The notes under the pieces: generated by a model
The model's database searches: none
Seen by the model: only the letters and a program-made list of their open reading frames with translations
What the model was told of the DNA's origin: nothing
Position numbers and translations under genes: made by a program
Shown: piece after piece, positions 1 through 8,800 of the stretch
Position numbering within the stretch: the first letter of the stretch is position 1
Layout of the letters: every line of letters starts with the position of its first letter
Source: Croceivirga lutea
Lineage (GTDB): Bacteria; Bacteroidota; Bacteroidia; Flavobacteriales; Flavobacteriaceae
NCBI RefSeq assembly: GCF_014235875.1
Contig: NZ_JACJUK010000004.1
Span: 186,001-250,000 of the forward strand
Direction of reading: 5' to 3'
Length of the DNA stretch: 64,000 nt

Positions 1-1
1 A

Positions 2-184
2 TCTGACCAAATTTCTTTAGAAGAAAACATAGAAGAGCTTAAAAATCATATACATGATTTAACCCTAGATTTAGAATTTAAAAAAGCTAAAACCATGGGT
101 CAGATTTTAGCTTTGTCTTTAGATTTTGTTAGGCGAAACTACGAAGATGTAAGTATGAAACAACTTATTGAGAAAAAATTTTAG
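2..184 (+). CDS. C-terminal end of an unrecognised protein (5' end outside window)
   Basis: An open frame enters from the left edge and ends with TAG at 182-184. The visible 60 residues are hydrophilic and helical looking: a Glu/Lys-rich stretch, then a segment containing MGQILALSLDFVRRNYEDV, and the end IEKKF. I do not recognise the family. The stop overlaps by three bases the stop of the convergent nucleoid-associated protein gene, which is normal for compact genomes. An internal ATG at 95-97 exists, but the frame is open upstream of it, so this is more likely a cut gene than a 29-residue peptide. Confidence 0.5.
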   Translation, partial: SDQISLEENIEELKNHIHDLTLDLEFKKAKTMGQILALSLDFVRRNYEDVSMKQLIEKKF

Positions 185-1239
185 CTCTTTTGTTCTTTGT
201 TAAAATATACTAGATAGTAATACATCTGTTTTTCTTCATCCCAGCCTTTTTCTACGAATTTGTCCGCAGATTCCGGATTAATAAAATCCATTTTTATTTG
301 AATGTTGGTATCTAGATTAATTACGTTTTTAATCTTTTTACGAGCATCAGAAACCGCCTTATTGGCAATATCAAAGTTTGAAACATCTTCAATACTAAAC
401 TTCGGTCCTTTTTCTACCTTATAATGTTTAAATTCAGGTATTAACTCTGGATTTTCAATAACTTCATTTAAAAAGCTAGTTTCTTCAAAGTTGTCGTTTT
501 TTGCAAAATGGTTTACGGCACGGTTCATAAACAGTACCTCTTGCTGTTTATCCTCTGCAGGTAAAACCACATCTTTAGCAAAATTCTGACAGAACTTTAA
601 ATAGTTTTTGGTGTAAAAGTTTTCATCGGCAAGTGGTGAAACTCCTAAGAAGTTTTCTAACCAATATTTGGTATCGTAACGGTTACTATCTACAGAAAGT
701 ACCTTATAACCATTTTCTTTTTCGGTATTAAAAATTAAGCATCCTTTGTCTAGCTTATTAATATTTATACCTTGTTGAATAAGTATTTCAAGATTACTAT
801 CACTTTCTGTAAACTGCAAAAAGTCGTGTTTTAGCTCGCTTTTAAATATACCAACAGCATCTATTTTTTGATTGTCTAAAAGTAAGTTTGTAAAATAACA
901 TACATACACCTCACCATTTTTTATATGTGGGTGATTAGACTGTTCAAATAAATGTGTAGTAATTTGCTTTGATGCTTTATGACATAAATCAGGGTCATGA
1001 AAAATTTCTGCCGCTGCCTTAAAAATGGCGTTAAATTCTACATCTGCTTCATGGTCAAACCTAAAGTAATTTTCTTCTTTTTCTCTAAAAGGTCTAAAAA
1101 AATACTCTTTTAACAATGCTTTAGTTTCGTCATTTAAAAGGTGTGGTTGTTCTGATAGAAAGATAGGTTCATTTCTACTTTTGTTACCTACACGGTGTAA
1201 AGACAGTGTTTCAATTTGAGCGGAATATAGATTTAACAT
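181..1239 (-). CDS. Nucleoid-associated protein, NdpA/YejK family
   Basis: This 352-residue soluble protein matches the 37-kDa nucleoid-associated protein family (PF04245). Members bind the nucleoid; their detailed role is poorly defined. The N-terminal pattern (LHRVGNKSRNEP, then an FRPFREKEENYFRF-type segment) and the central segment with VCYFTNLLLDNQKIDAVGIF followed by FLQF are the parts I recognise. Length is near the roughly 335-350 residues usual for the family. There is no signal peptide. The ATG at 1237-1239 lies 52 bases from the next minus-strand gene, so the two could share a transcript. Recognition is from memory of the family, not from a search. Confidence 0.8.
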   Translation of the reverse strand: MLNLYSAQIETLSLHRVGNKSRNEPIFLSEQPHLLNDETKALLKEYFFRPFREKEENYFRFDHEADVEFNAIFKAAAEIFHDPDLCHKASKQITTHLFEQSNHPHIKNGEVYVCYFTNLLLDNQKIDAVGIFKSELKHDFLQFTESDSNLEILIQQGININKLDKGCLIFNTEKENGYKVLSVDSNRYDTKYWLENFLGVSPLADENFYTKNYLKFCQNFAKDVVLPAEDKQQEVLFMNRAVNHFAKNDNFEETSFLNEVIENPELIPEFKHYKVEKGPKFSIEDVSNFDIANKAVSDARKKIKNVINLDTNIQIKMDFINPESADKFVEKGWDEEKQMYYYLVYFNKEQKS

Positions 1240-1291
1240 AAATATGCTAAGGGTTAAGATTTATGAATTGTTAAGTGATAAATGTGTGGAT

Positions 1292-1801
1292 TTAATTCCA
1301 GTTTTCATCAAAATCTAGGTCATCGTAATTGCCAATATCGTTATCGTCTAAATCTAAATCAACACTTAGGTTAGGGTCAGATTCAAAACTTTTTTCTGGC
1401 GGCGAATCTGGTAACTCTCCAAAGCTAAACAATAGGTTTGGATAGCCTTTACCATCTTCTTTTTCGGTAATGTCAGCAAGTTCAACAAAAAATGTCCACA
1501 TGCTTAAAAAGTCGTACAGATAAATCATTTTAGGATTTTTTTCTGTCATTACTTCATTTAGCAGCGTATTACTCATTAGACGAGCATCACCAGCATCGTT
1601 CATTTCAAACAATGCAATTTCTTCTTCCTGATTCCATTCTTCATCACAGGTGTAAAAAGAAGCCATTTCGTTACCAGCAAAACCAAAGGATTGGGTTATG
1701 GTATTGTGAAAATCTTCTAAGGTGCTATCCTCTTCAATTTCCATGTCACGAAAAATATCTTCTTCTGCATCTAAGATTATTCTAATCCTGTATATCATCA
1801 T
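1292..1801 (-). CDS. Plasmid pRiA4b ORF-3-like family protein
   Basis: The 169-residue product begins MMIYRIRIILDAEEDIFRDM and continues with a segment around STLEDFHNTITQSFGF, which is the pattern of the pRiA4b ORF-3-like domain (PF07929), a small beta-grasp-like domain of unknown role. The C-terminal third is strongly acidic (many Asp/Glu, ending DFDENWN). Two ATG codons lie side by side at the start (1801 and 1798) and either could be used. It sits 22 bases downstream of heme A synthase on the same strand, close enough for co-transcription, but no functional link is evident. Confidence 0.75.
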   Translation of the reverse strand: MMIYRIRIILDAEEDIFRDMEIEEDSTLEDFHNTITQSFGFAGNEMASFYTCDEEWNQEEEIALFEMNDAGDARLMSNTLLNEVMTEKNPKMIYLYDFLSMWTFFVELADITEKEDGKGYPNLLFSFGELPDSPPEKSFESDPNLSVDLDLDDNDIGNYDDLDFDENWN

Positions 1802-1823
1802 CTATCTATTGGAAAGGTCAAAA

Positions 1824-2879
1824 TTACAAAGAATCAATTCTTTTTCTGCTCTGATACACTTCTAAAAACAGATAAAATTGTACACCAAATAAAATTGAAG
1901 CTAAAATCAAATGTAAAGGTTGAGAAGAAAAAGGAAAATCAAGATAAAACATCGCAATTCCAGTTAGTATTTCTAAACCTAGAAGTACCATTACCCATTT
2001 TAGTTTATGAAAACCGAGACCATTTTTTCGGTTGATATAAAACAGTGAACCGTTTATAATTAACACCAAAATAGATAGTGAACGATGAATGTAAAATTGT
2101 ATTTGTGGCTCATTAAGCCACATGTTTTTTGCCTGATAACCCACTAAATCAATTTGGTTATCTACAAACTGTCTTACTTGTGTACCTAAGAAAACTTGCA
2201 GTAAGGTTAGCAATAGTGCAAAACCAAACAAGGCAAATAAATTTTTATGGTAAAGAAAGACTGATTGCTTGATCTTAAGCTTGTAAATAACATATAATAT
2301 CATGGCAACAATTATTAAAGCCATGAACATGTGCAATGTTATTTTAAAAGGTTCTAAAACTGAATAAACAACGGTAGCACCTAACCAAGCTTGAAAGCCC
2401 ATACCAAAAACAATAAGCCAAGCCAGAAGTATCACTAGTTTAGGGGATGCTCTAAACGCTTTTTTGGTAAAGGCTAAAAAGCTAGCGTAAATTGCCAGTA
2501 TTAAGGTTGCTAAACCTGCTAATGCTCCTAACAATCTATTGATGAATTCAACCCAGGTATGGTAAGGGTTAAATGTAGCATAATCATGTTTTTGGTAAGC
2601 AGCCCAATTTTTCTGGTTGTAAGTGCTAGTGGTAGTAAAATTAGACGATGCAGTGTATAGGGCTTCTTCTTTAATTATTACTTGCCCTTTTTTAAATTCT
2701 CTATTGGGCTGCCATTGAAGTGTTTCTTCAGAAGTAGGCGGAATTAAATAACCAAAACATTTTGGCCAATCTGGACATCCCATTCCACTACCTGTCATTC
2801 TCACTATAGCGCCAGCAGCAATTACCAAATACACCAATACAAGTGTTATTTTGGCAAGTTTTCTCAATTTTGGATACAT
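1824..2879 (-). CDS. ctaA: Heme A synthase (COX15/CtaA family)
   Basis: A 351-residue polytopic membrane protein with about eight predicted helices. The N-terminal signature GAIVRMTGSGMGCPDWPKC (residues about 22-40) is typical of COX15/CtaA proteins, which oxidise the C8 methyl of heme O to make heme A for cytochrome c oxidase. The first extracytoplasmic loop (about residues 45-110) is long, as in other Bacteroidota members. Conserved histidines follow in helices (for example HTWVEFINR, THMFMALII-like HMFMA and FYIHRS). No ctaB or oxidase genes are next to it in this window, so the assignment rests on sequence pattern. Confidence 0.9.
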   Translation of the reverse strand: MYPKLRKLAKITLVLVYLVIAAGAIVRMTGSGMGCPDWPKCFGYLIPPTSEETLQWQPNREFKKGQVIIKEEALYTASSNFTTTSTYNQKNWAAYQKHDYATFNPYHTWVEFINRLLGALAGLATLILAIYASFLAFTKKAFRASPKLVILLAWLIVFGMGFQAWLGATVVYSVLEPFKITLHMFMALIIVAMILYVIYKLKIKQSVFLYHKNLFALFGFALLLTLLQVFLGTQVRQFVDNQIDLVGYQAKNMWLNEPQIQFYIHRSLSILVLIINGSLFYINRKNGLGFHKLKWVMVLLGLEILTGIAMFYLDFPFSSQPLHLILASILFGVQFYLFLEVYQSRKRIDSL

Positions 2880-2916
2880 GAAGCAATTTTATACAAAAAT
2901 AACTTCTAAAGATGAT

Positions 2917-4869
2917 TTAACGAAGCACTACGAACTCTGTTCTGTTGTTTTCATCATGTTGTGCTTCGGAACATTGTACTCCATCAATACACTTATTTTT
3001 TATTTCAGCTTCACCCACTCCAATAACTGTAATGCGGTCACCTTTTATACCGGTAGAAATTAGATATTCTTTAATATTTTCAGCACGTCTTCTGGCTAGC
3101 ATGGTGTTTTGAAATGCGTTACCTCTACTATCTGTGTGTTGTCTAATTTGAATTGAAATATCTGGATTATCGTATAAATACCCGTACAATTTATTGAGTT
3201 CAATAGCTGTATTAGGACTTATAAAAGAGGTTTCATCTTCAAAAGGTAAATTAGAAATACCTAAAACTAAACCTAAATCTGTACCAAATTCAGCAGCCTT
3301 ACTCACCCCAATCATTCTCAAATTTAAATTGGTTACCTCTTGGTTTTTAGTTAAATCTAATTCTAAAATGTTTTCACTATAATCCTCAGCAATTACATTA
3401 AGCTTAACTACTTTCTCATCACAGAAGATTTCAAAGTTAAATGAACCGGTAGAAGAAGTTTTTTGTTCATCTAAAACCACATCGTTAGCACCAAGTAATT
3501 GCACCTTACTGTAGGCAATATTTTTCTCTGTATCGTAATCAGTTACAATACCAGCAATATCTTGTTTACAACTAAAATCGAGTTTTATTTTTTCTTTAAA
3601 AGCATAGATATCATCACTACCATCTCCACCAATTCTATTAGATGCAAAATAACCTGTGCTATCTATTTCTTTAATAATGTAGCTAAAGTCATCGTACTCA
3701 CTATTAATAGGCTCGCCTATATTCATAACTTTTATTTTGCCATTTTCTAAGGTTTGTGCTGCATAAATATCTAAGCCACCTAGACCAGGATGACCATCAG
3801 AAGCAAAGAAAAGTGTACTAGATTCAGATATAAAAGGAAAGGTTTCTCTACCCTCAGTATTAATTTCGGGACCACAATTTACGGGTTCTCCAAAGCTTCC
3901 ATCTTCATTAATGGTTACGTAAAAAATATCTGATTGACCAAAGGTTCCTGGCATATCTGAGGTAAAGTATAACTTGTTTTCTTCTACATTTAAACAAGGA
4001 TTAGCAGTAGAATAAGCATCATTATTAAATGGCAATTCTTCAACCTTATTCCATGATAGATTGGAGTAAGTGGCTTTATATATTTTTAATCTGCTAATAC
4101 CGGTGGAGTCGCGCACAAACTCTCCGTCTTTATAATTGTTTCTGGTAAAATATACGGTGCTACCATCTTTTGTAAAACATGCTGAACTCTCATGTGCATC
4201 AGAAATAATATCACCTTTTAACTTGCTTACAGATAATTTAATATTTCCGGTTTCTTTGTAATGAAATAAATCTAAGAAAGGCATAGAATTCCAGTCGTGA
4301 ATATTCTTAGGTTTTTTATCAAAAAAGCCCGAAGAAGCAAATACAATTCCTTCATCTAAGTAATAAGAAGGTGCAAAATCTGAATATTCAGAATTGATAA
4401 TAAGGGTGTCAATCTTATAGCGATTTGAAACTTTTTTTATGTTTTCTAAATAATTAGGTTGGGCCAATAGTTTTTTAAGTCTTAAATCTTCTGGCAAAGT
4501 ATCTTTAAGTGTTTTTAAGATGTTGTCGGCTTCATCATACCTATCCAAGCTTTTTAGACTAATTGAATAGCGGTGAATATACTCGGGGTCCATTTTCTGG
4601 TTACCTAAAGCAAAAAATAAACCTCTGTACCATTTGGCTGCTGTCTTATAATTTGAGTTAAAAAAATTAGCATCACCTAGTTTTTTATAAACATTGATAT
4701 CTTCTGTTCCTTCCATTATCTGCTCTTCATATCCTTCAATAGCAAAAGAATAGGCAAATTTTTGAAAGTCATCTTCTTCTTGGGATAGTTTCTCTTCTTG
4801 TGCACTTAAGGTAAAAAGCGACAACGCTAATAGTAAAAAACTAATGTATTTTGTTCGCATGCTTTTCAT
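2917..4869 (-). CDS. OmpA-family protein with TPR and PD40 propeller (T9SS/gliding accessory)
   Basis: The 650-residue exported protein has a signal peptide (hydrophobic stretch ending LFTLSAQ). It then shows TPR-like repeats (about residues 35-140), a PD40/WD40-like beta-propeller region (about 165-430, with strands such as TVYFTRNNY, KLYFTSDMPG and LFFASDGHPG), a carboxypeptidase-regulatory-like beta domain (about 435-515) and a C-terminal OmpA peptidoglycan-binding domain (IQIRQHTDSRG, then LARRRAENIKEYL). This architecture is common next to porP/sprF genes in gliding flavobacteria, where such proteins anchor outer-membrane T9SS adhesin modules to peptidoglycan. It is six bases from the sprF-like gene. 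Either ATG 4869 or ATG 4860 may be the start. Confidence 0.88.
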   Translation of the reverse strand: MKSMRTKYISFLLLALSLFTLSAQEEKLSQEEDDFQKFAYSFAIEGYEEQIMEGTEDINVYKKLGDANFFNSNYKTAAKWYRGLFFALGNQKMDPEYIHRYSISLKSLDRYDEADNILKTLKDTLPEDLRLKKLLAQPNYLENIKKVSNRYKIDTLIINSEYSDFAPSYYLDEGIVFASSGFFDKKPKNIHDWNSMPFLDLFHYKETGNIKLSVSKLKGDIISDAHESSACFTKDGSTVYFTRNNYKDGEFVRDSTGISRLKIYKATYSNLSWNKVEELPFNNDAYSTANPCLNVEENKLYFTSDMPGTFGQSDIFYVTINEDGSFGEPVNCGPEINTEGRETFPFISESSTLFFASDGHPGLGGLDIYAAQTLENGKIKVMNIGEPINSEYDDFSYIIKEIDSTGYFASNRIGGDGSDDIYAFKEKIKLDFSCKQDIAGIVTDYDTEKNIAYSKVQLLGANDVVLDEQKTSSTGSFNFEIFCDEKVVKLNVIAEDYSENILELDLTKNQEVTNLNLRMIGVSKAAEFGTDLGLVLGISNLPFEDETSFISPNTAIELNKLYGYLYDNPDISIQIRQHTDSRGNAFQNTMLARRRAENIKEYLISTGIKGDRITVIGVGEAEIKNKCIDGVQCSEAQHDENNRTEFVVLR

Positions 4870-4875
4870 TTTATA

Positions 4876-5838
4876 TTAGAAAAATCGCGGTGTTAAAACT
4901 CTAGTAAACTTGCTTCTACCTCTTCTTGGTCCGCCTGTTAACACTTCATATCTGAGAAATATTTCAAACGAACCATTGTTAAAGGCAGTATTGCCTAATT
5001 CTGTAATTTCTCTATCATAGGCCAGACCAAGCATAATTTTATCATTAAATTGAAATCCGGCCAACGCGCTCCATGCAGAACCCCAGCGGTATGCGGTGCC
5101 AAAAGTAAACTTATTGTCATAAAGAAAATTAGCAGAGAGATCTGCTTGTAGCGGAGCTCCTGATACTGCTTTTAAAAGTACTGCTGGTTTAAATTTAATG
5201 CGGTCAGAAAGTTCTGTTACTACACCAGACATTACATAAAAGTTCATTCGTTCTGTAGCTAATAAATTTGAACTCGAACCAGAAGAATCAAAATGTTCTG
5301 TTTCTAAAACATTAGGTACAGAAACCCCAGCATAAAATGTATCAGAGTAGTAATAGGCTCCAAATCCAAAATTTGGGGAAAACTTATTATCAATTACCAC
5401 ATCTTGTCCGCTATTGAAACTTGGACCTCTGTTCTGTAGTTTAGATAAATCTATGTTTAATAAATGACCACCAGCTTTTAGTCCAAAGCTTAAATCTGTT
5501 TCTTCATTTATGGCTATGGTGTACGAAAACATACCATCAAAATATGTTTCTTGGTTGGTACCGTTACCAATTTCATCATTAACTACAGAAAGACCTAAAC
5601 CAATTCTACCGCGCAACGGCGCATGAATATTCAATGTTTGTGTCTGTGGTGCACCTTCTAAGCCTACCCATTGTGAGCGATAAAGACCAACTACACTTAG
5701 ACCGCCTCTTGAACCAGCATATGCCGGGTTGATAGCCAAGGTGTTATACATGTACTGGGTGTACTGAGCTTCTTGTTGTGCAACTAAACTAGTGCTACAA
5801 CAAATAAGAATTGCTATTAAAAAATGTTTAGGTTTCAT
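4876..5838 (-). CDS. Type IX secretion system membrane protein, PorP/SprF family
   Basis: The 320-residue outer-membrane protein has a signal peptide ending SLVAQ, followed by the family hallmark QYTQYMYNTLAINPAYAGSR. The rest alternates as beta-strands of a barrel and ends in an aromatic residue (Phe), as outer-membrane barrels do. SprF of Flavobacterium johnsoniae is needed for secretion and attachment of the adhesin SprB. Paralogs are usually encoded just downstream of type-B T9SS adhesins, exactly as here (20 bases after the 1845-residue gene). It is therefore probably the dedicated partner of that protein. Confidence 0.92.
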   Translation of the reverse strand: MKPKHFLIAILICCSTSLVAQQEAQYTQYMYNTLAINPAYAGSRGGLSVVGLYRSQWVGLEGAPQTQTLNIHAPLRGRIGLGLSVVNDEIGNGTNQETYFDGMFSYTIAINEETDLSFGLKAGGHLLNIDLSKLQNRGPSFNSGQDVVIDNKFSPNFGFGAYYYSDTFYAGVSVPNVLETEHFDSSGSSSNLLATERMNFYVMSGVVTELSDRIKFKPAVLLKAVSGAPLQADLSANFLYDNKFTFGTAYRWGSAWSALAGFQFNDKIMLGLAYDREITELGNTAFNNGSFEIFLRYEVLTGGPRRGRSKFTRVLTPRFF

Positions 5839-5858
5839 TCTCTTGATTCAGGGTTGAA

Positions 5859-8800
5859 TTATCTATTTATATAGAGATAACCATCAATAGTTTCTGATTT
5901 TCCATTTCTGTTGTAGGTAATTATATAAAAATACACACCAACAGGGAGCGCTTCATCTTTCTGTAAAGTAGCTCTACCATTAGAGATACCATTAAAGAAA
6001 ATGTTTTGATTATCATAACCGTTGGCTTCAAAAACTTTTACTCCCCAACGGTTAAATATTTGAACAGTATTGTCTGGAAAGTTTTCAATATTTTCTAATT
6101 GAAATATTCCATTGTTATTTTCTGGAGCTACCAAGTCTGTAGTTATTGAAACAAAGCTACAATCAATATCAGCAGGAGGGGTTCCGCCGATAGAATCACA
6201 AGCATCATTTGGATTGGTACCGTCAATACTTTCTTGCCCATCTGAAATACCATCACCATCAGAATCAGGATTTAATGGGTCTGTTATAATACCATTTGGA
6301 TTAGCAATGGTAGCTTCATCATCTATACCTGTAAATTCTTCAGCATTGGTTAACCCATCATTATCACAATCATCTTCTGCCGTGGGAGTACCTCCAATAG
6401 AATCACAAGAGTCATTAGGGTCTGTACCGTCAATAATTTCTTGTGGGTCGTTAATACCATCACCATCGGTATCAACATCTGGCACTTGACCGTTAAGTGG
6501 ATCATATGGGTCTGTACCATCTATAAGTTCTTGACCATTTAATGTACCATCACCATCACAATCAGCAGCAATCCAAACATTATTTTCAGCATCAAAACCT
6601 GTATAGCCAATTTGTTGTGCAGGGTCGCAAGGATTATTAAAATCTGTACCTTGACTAAACTCGTTTTCATCAAAAATTCCGTCACCATCTGTATCTTCAG
6701 TAAATGCATATGGATTAGTACCTTGGCTTACTTCATCACCGTTTAAGAATCCATCACCATCACAATCTGCTCCGGCCCATATTGAATTGGTGGAATCAAA
6801 ATCAGCATAGGTTGCTTTTTGTTCTGGGTCACAAGGATTAGTAAAATCAAAACCATCTACAATTTCTCTATCATCAAGAATACCATCACCATCAGTATCA
6901 CCAGGATTATTGTAGGGGTCAGTACCTCCATCAAATTCTTCACCGTTTAACACCCCATCACCATCACAGTCGGCTGCTCTCCAAATTTCATTGGTACCGT
7001 CAAAATTAGTGTAACCTGCTTCCTGTATTGGGTTACAAGGGTCATTTTTATCAGTACCATTATTAATCTCGGCATCGTCTGCAATACCGTCACCATCAGT
7101 GTCTACAGAAGAGTAGGGGTCAGTACCGTTTGTAATTTCAGTTGCATTTAGAACACCATCAGAATCACAGTCACTATTTCTCCAAATTGGATTTGAACTA
7201 TCAAAAGCTGTGTAACCCGGATTTTGGATAGGACTACATGAGTCATTTGGGTTACTATTGTTGTTTATTTCGTTGTCATCGTCTATACCATCACCATCAG
7301 TATCATTTGAAATTTGATACGGATTTGTACCATTGTCAAATTCGTTTCCATTTAGCACCCCGTCTCCATCACAATCAGCAGCTCTCCATATAACATTATT
7401 TCCAATGAAACCAGTATAGGCAGCATTTTGAATTGGGTCACAAGGGTTATTGCTATCAGAACCATTTAAAATTTCTGTTTCATCAGCAATACCGTCACCA
7501 TCAGTGTCTATAGATTCTGAGTAGGGGTTGGTACCATTATCGAACTCTGTACCATTTTGTATACCATCTCCATCACAATCGGCAGCACGCCAAATACTAT
7601 TATTACCATTATAACCAACATAATTTTCTGGTTGAGCCGGGTCACAAGGGTTTATTCTGTCTGTACCATTGAAAATTTCTAAATCATCAGAAATACCATC
7701 ACCATCAGTATCCACAGACGGTTGGTAAGGATTTGTACCATTGTCAAATTCATCACCGTTAGCAACGCCATCGCCATCACAATCCGCAGCTCTCCAGATG
7801 GTGTTTGCACTATCAAAACCAGTGTAATTGGCATTTTGAATAGGGTCGCAAGGATTATTCTCATCAGTACCATTGGCTAGTTCCAAAGCATCATTTATAC
7901 CATCACCATCGGTATCTGATGATGCATTATAAGGGTCAGAACCATTAACAAATTCTTCTCCATTTAGTACACCATCACCATCACAATCGGCATTTTGCCA
8001 AATAGTATTACTACTATCAAAACCCGTATAACCTGGGTTTTGTTGCGGGTCACAGGCATTATTTTGATTGGAGCCAGCAGCTATTTCGTTGTCATCATTA
8101 ATACCGTCACCATCGGTATCACCAGAAACTGCATAGGGGTTAGTGCCGTTATCAAATTCAGTTCCGTTTAATACACCATCGCCATCACAATCTGCAGCTC
8201 TCCAGATGGTGTTTGCACTATCAAAACCAGTGTAATTTGAATTCTGAGTAGGACTACACGCATTATTGGGGTCTGTACCATTCGCAACTTCATTGTCATC
8301 TAATATTCCATCACCATCAGTATCTCCAGAAACTGCGTACGGGTCAGTATTGTTATCAGCTTCGTTACCATTTAAAATTCCATCACCGTCGCAGTCTCCA
8401 CCTCTCCAAATTGGGTTTAACGCATCAAAGCCAGTATAACCTGGGTTTTGTAGCGGGTCACAGGCATTATTTTGATTGGTGCCTGCCGCTATTTCGTTGT
8501 CATCATTAATACCGTCACCATCGGTATCACCAGAAACTGCGTAGGGGTTAGTGCCGTTATCAAATTCAGTTCCGTTTAATACACCATCGCCATCACAATC
8601 GGCATTTCTCCAAATAGTATTGCTACCATCAAAATCTGTATAATCTTCATTTTGAGCAGGTAAACACGGGTCATTTGGTGCAGTGTCATCTACATTAACA
8701 ACGCCATCGCCATCATCATCAGTAGTTAAATCAATAAAACATTCAAAATATTCAGAACCATCTACGCGGATATTTCCTAAACCAGCATCAGAAATAGATA

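Noticed and set aside
6431-8674. Regular repeats that might suggest a CRISPR array
   Set aside because: The period is 204 bp, the repeats are coding and in frame, and there are no short identical repeats with unique 30-40 base spacers.
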